Under the pieces are notes generated by a model. That model did no database searches, was not told the origin of the DNA, and saw only the letters and a program-made list of their open reading frames with translations. DNA of 64,000 nt from Pseudomonas putida (lineage in GTDB: Bacteria > Pseudomonadota > Gammaproteobacteria > Pseudomonadales > Pseudomonadaceae): the NCBI RefSeq assembly GCF_003228315.1, contig NZ_CP029693.1:5862501-5926500 (forward strand), in the 5' to 3' direction. Position 1 is the first letter of the stretch; every line of letters begins with the position of its first letter. Of this stretch, positions 18,043 to 26,525 are shown one piece after another. The position numbers and the translations under genes are program-made.

Positions 18043-19104
18043 ATGAGCGAACGAACGACTTCTGCAAGCTGGGCGATGGGGATTGTCAAAGCACTGGAAA
18101 TGGACGGCCTGGATTGCCGGGTTCTGTTCAATCAACTGGGGCTCGACTACGCGGCACTGGACGATCCGGATGCCCGTTTCCCGCAAGACTCCATGACACG
18201 ACTGTGGCAACGCGCGGTTGAGCTGTCCGGCAACCCGGCGATTGGCCTGAATATGGGCAAGGTGGTGCGACCGGCACAGTTTCACGTGACCGGCTACGCC
18301 CTGATGTCCAGCCAGACCCTGGCCGAAGGCTTCCAGCGGCTGGTGCGTTACCAACGCATCATTGCCGAAAGCGCCGACCTGAGTTTCCGCCTGCTGGATG
18401 AGGGCTATGCGCTGATTCTGACGGTACACGGCGATCACTTGCCGCCGACCCGGCAAAGTGCCGAAGCCTCGCTGGCCTGTGCCCTGGCCTTGTGCGGCTG
18501 GCTGACCGGACGCACGCTGCACCCTCGAAAGGTGCTGGTGCAGGGCGACCAACCGGCCAACCTTGAACCCTATAAACAAGCCTTCCATGCACCGCTGGTG
18601 TTCAACGCGCCTTACGACGCGCTGATTTTCGAGCGCGCGGACATGGAGGCGCCGCTGCCGACCGCCAACGAGGCGATGGCGTTGCTGCATGACCGGTTTG
18701 CCGGAGAGTACCTGGCGCGGTTTTCCGAGAGTCGCGTGACGCACAAGGCGCGTCAGGTGTTATGCCGTTTGCTGCCCCAGGGCGAGCCCAAGCGCGATGC
18801 GGTGGCGCAGACGCTGCACCTGTCGCAACGCACCTTGCAGCGACGCTTGCAGGAAGAGGGCACGAGTTTTCAGACGTTGCTCGACGACACCCGACGGGAA
18901 CTGGCCGAGCAGTATCTGGCGCAACCGACCATGACCCTGCTGGAAATTGCCTACCTGCTGGGGTTTGCCGATCCGAGTAACTTCTTCCGTGCCTTCCGGC
19001 GCTGGTTTGACACAACGCCCGGCGAGTACCGGCTGCGCCTGCTGCAAACCCCCGATGCGGTCAATGACGCCAAAATGCCGGAATACACAGCACAAACACC
19101 GTAA
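18043..19104 (+). CDS. AraC-family regulator (OruR-like, arabinose-binding N-domain type)
   Basis: A regulator of about 353 residues. The N-terminal two thirds match the AraC_binding_2-type ligand domain (FHVTGYALMSSQTLAEGFQRLVRYQRI) and the C-terminus has the AraC HTH (DAVAQTLHLSQRTLQRRLQEEG and TLLEIAYLLGFADPSNFFRAFRRW). The start could instead be the ATG at 18028; neither has a strong ribosome site. It is divergent from the DUF962-HD pair and is a candidate regulator of it. The 3' end overlaps convergent trkH by 44 bp. Confidence 0.9.
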   Translation: MSERTTSASWAMGIVKALEMDGLDCRVLFNQLGLDYAALDDPDARFPQDSMTRLWQRAVELSGNPAIGLNMGKVVRPAQFHVTGYALMSSQTLAEGFQRLVRYQRIIAESADLSFRLLDEGYALILTVHGDHLPPTRQSAEASLACALALCGWLTGRTLHPRKVLVQGDQPANLEPYKQAFHAPLVFNAPYDALIFERADMEAPLPTANEAMALLHDRFAGEYLARFSESRVTHKARQVLCRLLPQGEPKRDAVAQTLHLSQRTLQRRLQEEGTSFQTLLDDTRRELAEQYLAQPTMTLLEIAYLLGFADPSNFFRAFRRWFDTTPGEYRLRLLQTPDAVNDAKMPEYTAQTP

Positions 19105-20515
19105 TGATCTCCAGTCGGCCCAACAGCATGCCGAACGAGAGAATCCACTTGGCGGCGTCCGGCAGCGAGGCGAAGTTACCGGCCGGGCCAATGGTTTCGC
19201 CCAGGCCCGGGCCGACACCGGACACGGTGCTGGCCGCGCCGGTGAGGGCGGTCATCCAGTCCACGCCCAGTAGCGACAGCAGAAGGGCGATCACGCAGAT
19301 GGTGATGGCGAAGAAGAACGAAAAGGTCAGAATCGAACGCACGATCTCTTCATCGAGGCGGTGACCGTTGTATTTCTGCTTGATCACCGCGCGTGGGTGA
19401 ATCAGTTGATTGAGGTTGGCCTTGAGCAGGATGTAGGCCACCTGGAAGCGGAAAATCTTGATGCCGCCGGCGGTCGAGCCGGAACAGCCACCGACGAATC
19501 CCAGATAGAAGAACAGCATCAGCGAGAAATTGCCCCACAAGCTGTAGTCCCCCAGCGCGAAACCGGTGGTGGTCACCACCGACGTCACGTTCAGCGCCAC
19601 GTGCCGCAACGCGTCCAGCCAATGCAGTTGGGTGGTCCACCAGTACCAGGTCCCCAGCACCAGCCAGGTTACCAGTAACATGCCCAGCAAGCCCTGCACT
19701 TGCTGATCCTTGATCAGCGCCATGCGATTGCCACGCAATGTGGTCACGTACAGGGTGAAAGGCAGACTGCCGAGAATCATGATGACGATGGCCACCCAGT
19801 GCACCGCCGGTTGCGTCCACTTGGCCAGGGACTGGTCCGAGGTGGAAAAACCACCGGTGGAAATCGCCGACATCGCATGGTTGATCGCATCGAACGGACT
19901 CATACCGGCCCACCAGAAGGCCAGGCTGCCGAGAATCGTGATGCCGACGTAGGCCGCGACGATCAGGCGCGCCACCATATGGGAGCGTGGCATGACCTTT
20001 TCTGAACGGTCCGACGATTCGGTCTGGAACAGCCGCATGCCACCGATACGCAGCAACGGCAGGATCGCGACCGCCATGCCGATGAACCCGATACCGCCGA
20101 TCCAGTGCAGCAAAGAGCGCCACATCAGGATGCCGGGGGACATGTCGTCGAGGTGATTGAGCACCGTCGAGCCCGTGGCGGTGATGCCGGACATGCTTTC
20201 GAAGAAGGAGTCGGTGTAGCTGATGTGCTGAGTCAGCAAAAACGGCAGGGCGGCGAAGATACACACCACCAGCCAACTGCTGACGGTCAGCAGGTACATG
20301 TCCCGTGGTCGCAGGTGAACATGTTCGGGGCGTCCCGGTATGACCAGGGCCAGGCCGCCGACAAAAGTGATCATGCTGGCCCAGAGAAACGACGGCAGAT
20401 CCCCCGTGCGATCGAAGATCACCAGCGTGGCCATGGGCACGACCATGGCGATGGCCAGGGTTACCAGGAAGATGCCGATGATGAAACCAATGAGACGCAA
20501 GGTCGGCAACGCCAT
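19061..20515 (-). CDS. trkH: Trk-system potassium uptake channel TrkH
   Basis: A 484-residue inner-membrane potassium channel subunit with four pore-type repeats; visible filter-like segments include GITATGST, AISTGGFST, VVTTTGFA and AASTVSGVGPG, each followed by a membrane helix. It works with the cytoplasmic NAD/ATP-binding TrkA, which is not in the window. Length is normal for the family. It is divergent from the nitroreductase gene and overlaps the AraC gene tail to tail. Confidence 0.95.
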   Translation of the reverse strand: MALPTLRLIGFIIGIFLVTLAIAMVVPMATLVIFDRTGDLPSFLWASMITFVGGLALVIPGRPEHVHLRPRDMYLLTVSSWLVVCIFAALPFLLTQHISYTDSFFESMSGITATGSTVLNHLDDMSPGILMWRSLLHWIGGIGFIGMAVAILPLLRIGGMRLFQTESSDRSEKVMPRSHMVARLIVAAYVGITILGSLAFWWAGMSPFDAINHAMSAISTGGFSTSDQSLAKWTQPAVHWVAIVIMILGSLPFTLYVTTLRGNRMALIKDQQVQGLLGMLLVTWLVLGTWYWWTTQLHWLDALRHVALNVTSVVTTTGFALGDYSLWGNFSLMLFFYLGFVGGCSGSTAGGIKIFRFQVAYILLKANLNQLIHPRAVIKQKYNGHRLDEEIVRSILTFSFFFAITICVIALLLSLLGVDWMTALTGAASTVSGVGPGLGETIGPAGNFASLPDAAKWILSFGMLLGRLEIITVFVLCIPAFWRH

Positions 20516-20636
20516 GAAATCCGCTCGGCTGTGGTGGGGAAGGGCGCCATTCTACCTGCGGGGCAGGGCATGTAAACCGGCACTCCTGCAGGACTTACAG
20601 CTAGAATAGCCGCACATTTTTTTCAGGAGGTAGCCG

Positions 20637-21203
20637 ATGCAGGCTCTCGACGTTTTGCTCAACCGTGTTTCCGTCCCGCGACTGGTCGAACCGGCACCGA
20701 CCCAGGCACAGCGCGAAGTGCTGTTCGGCGCGGCCATGCGCGCCCCGGATCACGGCCATTTGCAGCCTTGGCGTTTCCTGACGGTCGAGGGCGCGGCGCG
20801 CGAGCAAATGGGTGAGTTGCTGGCCGAGGCGGCGAAACTGCAGGACGGCGAAGTCACCGAGGCGGCCATCGACAAGGCGCGAAATGGCCCTTTGCGTGCG
20901 CCCTTGGTAGTGGTCGTGATCGCCAAAATTCAGGATCACGTGAAGTATCCAAAGTCCGAACAGTTGCTGGCGGCGGGTTGCGCGGCCCACGGAATTTTAT
21001 TGGCGGCTTATGCGCAAGGCATTGGCGCGGTGTGGCGTACAGGTGAACTGGCCTATTCGGCCCATGTGGCCAAGGGGTTGGGGCTGGCGGAAGGGGAGGA
21101 GGTAATTGCCTTCCTTTACCTGGGTACACCGCAGAAGGAGCCGCGTGTGGCGGAAAAGGTAGAGCTGGCCGAGTTTGTCAGTGCGTGGAACGGTAAAGCC
21201 TGA
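20637..21203 (+). CDS. Nitroreductase family protein (YdjA-like)
   Basis: A 188-residue FMN-dependent oxidoreductase of the small YdjA type. The start RVSVPRLVEPAPTQAQREVL, the APDHGHLQPWRFLTV segment and the C-terminal AFLYLGTPQ stretch match the family, which reduces nitro compounds or quinones with NAD(P)H. A perfect AGGAGG precedes the ATG by 6 bp. No partner gene is evident. Confidence 0.9.
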   Translation: MQALDVLLNRVSVPRLVEPAPTQAQREVLFGAAMRAPDHGHLQPWRFLTVEGAAREQMGELLAEAAKLQDGEVTEAAIDKARNGPLRAPLVVVVIAKIQDHVKYPKSEQLLAAGCAAHGILLAAYAQGIGAVWRTGELAYSAHVAKGLGLAEGEEVIAFLYLGTPQKEPRVAEKVELAEFVSAWNGKA

Positions 21204-21214
21204 CAGCGTAATTC

Positions 21215-21310
21215 CCCTGTAGGAGCGAGCCTGCTCGCGAATGCGTAGTGTCAGTCGCCACATGCATTGGCTGAAATACCGCTTTCGCGAGCAGGCTCGC
21301 TCCTACAGGG
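21215..21310. repeat. REP doublet (REPIN-like), short-spacer form
   Basis: Inverted REP pair of about 96 bp between the convergent nitroreductase and sensor kinase genes; the right arm ends 3 bp from the kinase stop codon. Confidence 0.83.
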
Positions 21311-21312
21311 GA

Positions 21313-22656
21313 TCAGGGTTGAACCACGGCCCCCGGCACCAACGGCAATTCCAGGCTGGCCACAAACCCGCCCTCCGGGTGATTGGCCAGCACCAGGCTC
21401 CCGCCATGCCGCTCCGCCGCGCGCCGGGCAATGGCCAGGCCCAAACCATGTCCGGCAGCGGTCTGCCCCGGTGCCCGGTAGAACGGTTCTCCCAGCTGAT
21501 TCAAATGCTCGGCATCGACCCCGGGACCATGGTCTCGCACGGTCACCACAATCCGCTCGCCATTACGCAATGCCAGCATTTCAATCGGTTGCCCGCCTGC
21601 CGGGTTGAAGCGCTGGGCGTTGCGCAACAGATTGTCCACGGCACGCTCGATCATCGTTGGCCAGCCGCGCAGGTTCAGTTGCGGTTCTGCCTCGAGTCGC
21701 ACGCTTTGTTCCGGTGAGCCCAGTTGCGCGTCCTTTTGCAGCGTACTGAGCAGAGCGTTGAGGTCCACGTCTTCGGCACTGGCGTTGTCGGCATCGACCC
21801 GTGCCAACACCAGGATTTCGCTGATCAACGCTTCGAGCCGGTCGCACTCACGGGTGAGGCGCGGCCAGAGTTTTTCTCGTTCTTCAGGCGAAGCCCGTTC
21901 GGCCAGGGCCAGGGCGATACGCAGGCGGGCAAGGGGTGAGCGCAGTTCGTGGGAGACGTCGCGCAGCAATTGTCGCTGGCTGCCGATCAGGCTTTGCAGG
22001 CGCGCACCCATGCGATTGAAGTCGTTGGCCAGTACCCCGAATTCATCGCGACGATTGGCCAGTTTGACCAGGCTGTTCTGTTGATAGGCGGTTTGCCCCA
22101 GATCATGTACCGCACCGCGCAAGCGACTGAGGGGGCGGGTGATGGAAAGGGTCACCAGCAGACTGAACAGGGTCAGCACCACCAGGGCGATTCCCAGTGC
22201 GCTCAACGGCCAGAGCAGACTCTCGCGGTGCCAGGCGTCCAGTTCGGGATGGGGGATGCGGTAGATCAGCAGGTAGGTGTCGCCGGTTTTTTCGCTGGTG
22301 TATTCAGCGGTCAGGCGCCGCCATGGCAGGCGCCGGTCATCGTTGTTCTGCCGGGCTTCGAAAGCTGCCGCGCGTCGCGGGAATGTGCCGCGTACCACCG
22401 GATCACCGCTCTCGTTCAGCACTTGCACGTCGATGTGATATTGGCGTTTGCGCTGTTCCAGAATGTCCTGGGCGGCTTCTTCACCCTGGGATTCGTAGGT
22501 TTGCGTCCATTGCTCGGCCAGGGTGTTCAGGCCCGGGTGGCGACTGAGAATCCAGGCGTCCTGGTTGAGCATGTGCCCAAGCAAAATCGACAGCCCCGCA
22601 ACCAGAGCGATAGCCAGCCAGAAGCTGGCCAGGATCCGCCAGAACAATGAGCGCAC
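21313..22656 (-). CDS. cpxA: CpxA-like envelope-stress sensor histidine kinase
   Basis: A 447-residue inner-membrane kinase. Two membrane segments (about residues 5-27 and 142-165) flank a periplasmic sensor of about 115 residues, followed by HAMP, the H box (RDVSHELRSPLARLRIALAL), the N box (VDNLLRNAQRF), and G boxes (DHGPGVD, GHGLGLAIARR). The GTG start at 22656 is preferred because GAGG lies 8 bp ahead, while the upstream frame runs into the REP element. The partner regulator lies at 23444-24121, with a Spy-type periplasmic protein gene between them, the same order as the P. aeruginosa cpxR-PA3205-cpxS locus. Confidence 0.9.
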   Translation of the reverse strand: MRSLFWRILASFWLAIALVAGLSILLGHMLNQDAWILSRHPGLNTLAEQWTQTYESQGEEAAQDILEQRKRQYHIDVQVLNESGDPVVRGTFPRRAAAFEARQNNDDRRLPWRRLTAEYTSEKTGDTYLLIYRIPHPELDAWHRESLLWPLSALGIALVVLTLFSLLVTLSITRPLSRLRGAVHDLGQTAYQQNSLVKLANRRDEFGVLANDFNRMGARLQSLIGSQRQLLRDVSHELRSPLARLRIALALAERASPEEREKLWPRLTRECDRLEALISEILVLARVDADNASAEDVDLNALLSTLQKDAQLGSPEQSVRLEAEPQLNLRGWPTMIERAVDNLLRNAQRFNPAGGQPIEMLALRNGERIVVTVRDHGPGVDAEHLNQLGEPFYRAPGQTAAGHGLGLAIARRAAERHGGSLVLANHPEGGFVASLELPLVPGAVVQP

Positions 22657-22684
22657 AGAAAATCCTCGGACAAACACAAATCCA

Positions 22685-22774
22685 TGTAGGAGCGAGCCTG
22701 CTCGCGATAGCGTCGGCACATTCAACATCAAAGTGTCTGAAAGTCCGCCATCGCGAGCAGGCTCGCTCCTACAG
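22685..22774. repeat. REP doublet (REPIN-like), short-spacer form
   Basis: Inverted REP pair of about 90 bp between the spy-like gene and the sensor kinase. Its hairpins could reduce readthrough into the kinase gene. Confidence 0.83.
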
Positions 22775-22792
22775 TATTTCGGGTGGTATCAG

Positions 22793-22817
22793 ACCCAACG
22801 GTGTTCAGCCGTTGGGT
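22793..22817 (-). terminator. Hairpin downstream of the spy-like gene
   Basis: Perfect 9-bp stem ACCCAACGG / CCGTTGGGT with a 7-nt loop, 13 bp past the stop codon on the minus strand. There is no long T run, so termination is only possible. Confidence 0.45.
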
Positions 22818-22830
22818 CCGGGTTAACGCA

Positions 22831-23280
22831 TTATTGCGCTTTTTGCGGTTGTTGCGCTTTCCACGCCTTGAACTCGGCCCATTCGGCGCGACGCTCAGCT
22901 TGTTTCTTCTGGATCTCGTCGAATTTCTTCTGTTGATCCGGCTTCAGTACAGCCCGTACATCGGCTTCGGCTTTCTTGTGGTTGGCGGCCATCTCGTCTT
23001 TCATGGCTTTCTGGTCGGCTGGCGAGAGTTTTTCCAGGTACTTGTCGACCACTTGCTTACGCTCGTGCATCTGCTCGCCCATGATTTTGCGGATCTGCTC
23101 GCGTTGTTCGCGGCTCAGGTCCAGTTGGCTGTACGGGCCCTTACCGTGCATGCCGTGCATCTGACCGCCGTGGCGTGCACCGTCCATCGGACCATCCATA
23201 GGGCCGGTGCCTTCAGGCATGGCCATGGCCACGGTCGGCAGAGCGGCGGCGAACATCAGAGCGATAAGAGTCTTGCGCAT
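22831..23280 (-). CDS. Spy/CpxP-like periplasmic LTXXQ-family protein
   Basis: A 149-residue secreted protein. The signal peptide MRKTLIALMFAAALPTVAMA ends near residue 20; the mature part begins with a Met/Gly/His-rich stretch and is then strongly helical, with LTxxQ-like repeats (LSREQREQIRKIM and LSPADQKAMKDEM) and a Lys/Glu-rich tail. CpxP and Spy are periplasmic chaperones and feedback inhibitors of Cpx signalling, and this gene sits between cpxR and cpxA. The Met/His-rich N-terminus might bind metal. The ATG at 23280 follows AAGGAGA, which excludes the longer reading. Confidence 0.88.
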   Translation of the reverse strand: MRKTLIALMFAAALPTVAMAMPEGTGPMDGPMDGARHGGQMHGMHGKGPYSQLDLSREQREQIRKIMGEQMHERKQVVDKYLEKLSPADQKAMKDEMAANHKKAEADVRAVLKPDQQKKFDEIQKKQAERRAEWAEFKAWKAQQPQKAQ

Positions 23281-23407
23281 GGTGAATCTCCTTGTCTCAT
23301 TCCCGGTACGTTCCGGATGAGTACAGATTACGCAGATCAAGGTCAGCGGCGGTCAGCGGAGCGTAAAGCTTGGGTAAAGACAGATTGCGGACAGCCTGAC
23401 AAAGACA

Positions 23408-23433
23408 AACCCTGCAGGAGCTGCTGCAGGGTT
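23408..23433 (-). terminator. Hairpin between the cpxR-like and spy-like genes
   Basis: A 10-bp inverted repeat AACCCTGCAG / CTGCAGGGTT with a 6-nt loop lies 10 bp past the cpxR stop. It could end part of the cpxR transcripts. It also resembles the arm of the GGAGCTGCTGCAGG repeat seen at 42294. Confidence 0.45.
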
Positions 23434-23443
23434 CGTGTGGGTT

Positions 23444-24121
23444 TCAGAGGCTGTAGTAGTAACCGCGGCTGCGCAGCGCCACGATGCGCGGTCGGCCATC
23501 GGGGTGCGGGCCGATTTTCTTGCGCAGGTTGCTCACATGCATATCCAGGCTGCGGTCGTACAGGGTCAACTTGCGACCCAGGGCGATTTGCGCCAATTCC
23601 TGTTTGTCCAGCGGCTCGCCGGGCTGCTTGAGCAGCGCTTCGAGCAGACGGCTTTCGGAAACCGTGAGGGAAAATTCCTGCTCATCGATGCTGACCACGC
23701 CGCGCACCGGGCTGAAACATAGGTCGCCCAGTTCGATCTGGCTGGACACTGCCGCCGGATGACTGCGGCGCAGCACGGCGCGCAGGCGGGCGGTCAGTTC
23801 CCGCGGGTCGCAGGGTTTGGCCAGGTAATCATCGGCACCCAGTTCCAGGCCAAGGATGCGGTCCAGAGGTTCACCCCTTGCGGAAAGCATCAGCACCGGC
23901 AAGTCCGGATGATCGCTGCGCAACTGCTTGAGCAGTTCCAGGCCGCTGCCGTCCGGCAGCATCACATCCAGCACCACCGCCGCCGGGGAGGTCTCAGCCA
24001 GGGCGCGACGGGCACTCTGGCCATCGTGGCAGGCCCGTACCTGAAAACCTTCCTGGCCCAGCCAACTGCTCAGGAGCTCACACAGCTCCTGGTCATCGTC
24101 AATTAGTAACAGCTCGCTCAT
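23444..24121 (-). CDS. cpxR: CpxR-like OmpR-family response regulator
   Basis: A 225-residue two-component regulator. The receiver has the acidic pocket (LLIDDDQELC), the phospho-acceptor aspartate in AVVLDVMLPDGSG, the conserved Ser/Thr (LMLSARGEPLDR) and Lys (DDYLAKPCDPRELTAR); the C-terminal winged helix ends in VSNLRKKIGPHPDGRPRIVALRSRGYYY. Its likely partner is the sensor at 21313-22656. An upstream membrane protein gene ends 7 bp before the start, so both may share a transcript. Confidence 0.93.
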   Translation of the reverse strand: MSELLLIDDDQELCELLSSWLGQEGFQVRACHDGQSARRALAETSPAAVVLDVMLPDGSGLELLKQLRSDHPDLPVLMLSARGEPLDRILGLELGADDYLAKPCDPRELTARLRAVLRRSHPAAVSSQIELGDLCFSPVRGVVSIDEQEFSLTVSESRLLEALLKQPGEPLDKQELAQIALGRKLTLYDRSLDMHVSNLRKKIGPHPDGRPRIVALRSRGYYYSL

Positions 24122-24128
24122 GACTCAC

Positions 24129-24542
24129 TCAATTTAGCCATTGTCGACGTTTTCGACTTGCACCACTGGCGAAGATACCGCAGAGCAGGGCCAATAGTGC
24201 AACTCCGGCGCCGACGACAAACCACTGTTGCTGATCGGTCAGCAGGCGCGGAGTGGAGCTTCCGGCCAGGGCTTCGCGAAGTTGCAGCTTCAGGCGCTGG
24301 TTCTCCTGGCGCAATCGGGCCAGCTGCGGGCTTTCGCGTTCGCCATCGGCACTCTGCAATTGTTTGCTCAGTTCTTCCCGTTGCCGCTCGCTTTCTTTCA
24401 AGCGTTGCTGCAACTCGTTTATCTGGCTGCCCGCGCTCAGTGAGAGCGGCGTGGAGTTCGCGCCCTCGGCGTGTTCTTCACCGTGGGCGGGGGCCACAAT
24501 CGACAACGTGACCAACATCAGACACAACGGACCCTTGCGCAT
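24129..24542 (-). CDS. Secreted coiled-coil protein with C-terminal membrane anchor
   Basis: A 137-residue protein, not assigned to a named family. It has a signal peptide (MRKGPLCLMLVTLSIVAPAHG), a coiled coil (about residues 38-90, QINELQQRLKESERQREELSKQL register), one membrane segment near the C-terminus (about 108-128) and a basic tail ASRKRRQWLN. This resembles the topology of TIGR04211-type SH3-linker proteins but without the SH3 part. The ATG at 24542 follows CAGGAGT. It is directly upstream of cpxR (7 bp), which suggests an envelope-stress role, by context only. Confidence 0.7.
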   Translation of the reverse strand: MRKGPLCLMLVTLSIVAPAHGEEHAEGANSTPLSLSAGSQINELQQRLKESERQREELSKQLQSADGERESPQLARLRQENQRLKLQLREALAGSSTPRLLTDQQQWFVVGAGVALLALLCGIFASGASRKRRQWLN

Positions 24543-24614
24543 CGCGACTCCTGATTCCAATACGAGTATTGGGAAGTTGTCGGCCGGCAAACGAGAATAA
24601 TGAGCGATTGAGAG

Positions 24615-24641
24615 CGCGGTGAACCGATAAGGTTCACCGCG
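24615..24641 (-). terminator. Hairpin downstream of the yciI-like gene
   Basis: A perfect 11-bp inverted repeat CGCGGTGAACC / GGTTCACCGCG with a 5-nt loop lies 22 bp after the yciI stop on the minus strand. It lacks a T run. Confidence 0.5.
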
Positions 24642-24663
24642 CAGGGGAATTGCGGGAAGAAAG

Positions 24664-24963
24664 TTACGGCAGGACTTGCTTGAACGGCTTGACCGACACG
24701 TTGGCGTAGACGCCGGCGGCAATGTACGGGTCGGCATCGGCCCAGGCCTGGGCGGCGCTGAGGGAGTCGAATTCGGCGACGATCAGGCTGCCGGTGAAAC
24801 CCGCGGCGCCCGGATCGTTGCTGTCGATCGCCGGGTGCGGACCGGCCAATACGATGCGACCTTCGCCCTTGAGCACTTGCAGGCGCTCAAGGTGCGCAGG
24901 CCGTGCGGCCAGGCGAGCTTCCAGGGAGTTGGCGACGTCTGTGGCAATGATTGCGTAAAGCAT
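24664..24963 (-). CDS. yciI: YciI family protein
   Basis: A 99-residue ferredoxin-like-fold protein. MLYAIIATDVANSLEARLAARPAHLERL and the conserved AGPHPAIDSND segment, holding the putative His-Asp pair, are the YciI hallmarks. The in vivo reaction is unknown. The ATG at 24963 follows GAGG and the upstream in-frame region is not conserved. It directly follows yciB (1 bp gap), an arrangement also known in enterobacteria. Confidence 0.92.
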   Translation of the reverse strand: MLYAIIATDVANSLEARLAARPAHLERLQVLKGEGRIVLAGPHPAIDSNDPGAAGFTGSLIVAEFDSLSAAQAWADADPYIAAGVYANVSVKPFKQVLP

Positions 24964-24964
24964 G

Positions 24965-25561
24965 TCAGTCCTCGGTTTTGGGCGATGTGGTATCGGCGTC
25001 ATGCAGGTGGCGGGACAGGTAGATGCCCTGGCCGACCAGGAACAGCAACGTCATGCCCAGGCTGCCGAAGACCTTGAAGTCGACCCAGTAGCTCTGGAAG
25101 GTGAACGCGACGAACAGGTTGGCGGCACCGCAAAACAGGAAGAACACGATCCAGGCGATGTTCAGTCGTGTCCAGACCGGCTCCGGCAGGGTCAGCGCGT
25201 GGCCCATGATGCGTTTGATCAGCAGGGTGTCACCGATGAAGTGACTGCCGATGAAGCCCAGGGCGAAGATCCAGTTGACCACCGGGGCTTTCCATTTGAG
25301 GAAGGTCTCGCTGTGGAAGGCCAGGGTCAGGCTACCGAAGACCAGGCAGGCGATCAGGGTCAGCCACTGGCTCTTCTCCAGCTTGCCCTGCTTGATGAAC
25401 AGTGCGCCGTAGACCACCAGGGAGCTGATGATCAGCATCGCTGTGGCGCTGTAAATTCCGCCTACAGTTACCTCGTGGCCGGCAATGTCGACGACCCGTG
25501 GATCGATTTTGAAGACAATGAAAAACAGCAGGAGCGGGATGAAATCGATGAATTGTTTCAC
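24965..25561 (-). CDS. yciB: YciB/IspZ inner-membrane protein (septation-associated)
   Basis: A 198-residue protein with about five membrane helices. KQFIDFIPLLLFFIVFKIDP at the start and the NWIFALGFIGSHFIGD segment are typical of YciB (intracellular septation protein A), implicated in envelope synthesis and osmotic tolerance. I use the GTG at 25561 because it gives the family start and length; the ribosome site is weak and an upstream frame opening exists at 25600. It is divergent from rnm. Confidence 0.9.
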   Translation of the reverse strand: MKQFIDFIPLLLFFIVFKIDPRVVDIAGHEVTVGGIYSATAMLIISSLVVYGALFIKQGKLEKSQWLTLIACLVFGSLTLAFHSETFLKWKAPVVNWIFALGFIGSHFIGDTLLIKRIMGHALTLPEPVWTRLNIAWIVFFLFCGAANLFVAFTFQSYWVDFKVFGSLGMTLLFLVGQGIYLSRHLHDADTTSPKTED

Positions 25562-25648
25562 AGTGGCAGCCAGAAGCAGGATGTGGCGGCATAATAACAA
25601 ACATATGGGCGCGCGATAGCGCCAGCTGATTTGAGGTTACGAAACCCT

Positions 25649-26512
25649 GTGAATGTTGATTTGCACTGCCATAGCACGGCTTCCGATGGCGCTCTGGCGC
25701 CTGCGGTTCTTGTAGCGCGTGCGTTCGAACACGGCGTGCGAGTCCTGTCCCTGACCGATCACGACACTATCGAAGGCCTCGATGAGGCGCGAATCGCTGC
25801 CCATGCGCTGGGGATGCAATTGGTCAATGGCGTCGAGTTGTCCTGCACCTGGGGTGGCGCGACCATCCATGTGCTCGGCTACGGTTTTGACGTGAAAGCC
25901 GCACCGTTGGTCGAGGCAATCGCCAAATTGCACGATGGCCGCTGGCTGCGGTCCGAAGAGATAAGTCGCAAACTTGCATTGAAGGGCATGCCCGGTGCGC
26001 TGGAAGGCGCCCGGCAAATCCAGCAGGAGTTGGGTGACAGCGGCAACGCGCCGGCCCGCCCGCATTTCGCCGACTGGATGGTGCGCGAAGGTTTGGTCAA
26101 GGATCGCGCCGAGGCATTTCGCAAATGGCTGGGCGCCGGCAAGCTGGGTGACGTCAAGCAGCACTGGCCGACCCTGGAGGAAACCGTCGAAACCCTGCGC
26201 GCGGCCAATGCCTGGGTCAGTCTGGCGCACCCTTGGCATTATGAATTCACCCGTAGCAAGCGCCGCCGCCTGATTGCCGACTATATTCAAGCAGGGGGCC
26301 AGGCTATCGAGGTGGTTAATGGCCATCAGCCCGCCGAGCAGGTGGGCAGCCTGGCCATTCTGGCTCGCGAGTTCGGTCTGCTGGTCAGCGCCGGCAGTGA
26401 TTTTCATGGCCCTGGAGGCTGGTCCGAGATCGGTGAATACCGTCCGCTCCCGGAGGATCTGCCACCACTGTGGTGTCGGTTCAAACATGACCCAATTATT
26501 GCCGTCGTCTGA
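25649..26512 (+). CDS. rnm: PHP-domain 5'-3' exonuclease (RNase AM / 5'-nucleoside phosphatase)
   Basis: A 287-residue PHP phosphoesterase. The metal motifs are visible: DLHCHSTASDG, LTDHDTIEG, NGVELSC, a histidine in APARPHFADWMV, SLAHPWH and SAGSDFHGPGGWSEIGEY. The E. coli homologue (YciV/TrpH, RNase AM) matures 5S and other rRNA 5' ends and digests short oligonucleotides. The GTG at 25649 gives the usual family start VNVDLHCHS. It overlaps the next gene's longer possible start and leads a run of co-directional genes. Confidence 0.9.
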   Translation: MNVDLHCHSTASDGALAPAVLVARAFEHGVRVLSLTDHDTIEGLDEARIAAHALGMQLVNGVELSCTWGGATIHVLGYGFDVKAAPLVEAIAKLHDGRWLRSEEISRKLALKGMPGALEGARQIQQELGDSGNAPARPHFADWMVREGLVKDRAEAFRKWLGAGKLGDVKQHWPTLEETVETLRAANAWVSLAHPWHYEFTRSKRRRLIADYIQAGGQAIEVVNGHQPAEQVGSLAILAREFGLLVSAGSDFHGPGGWSEIGEYRPLPEDLPPLWCRFKHDPIIAVV

Positions 26513-26525
26513 ACAGGTAGAGAAT

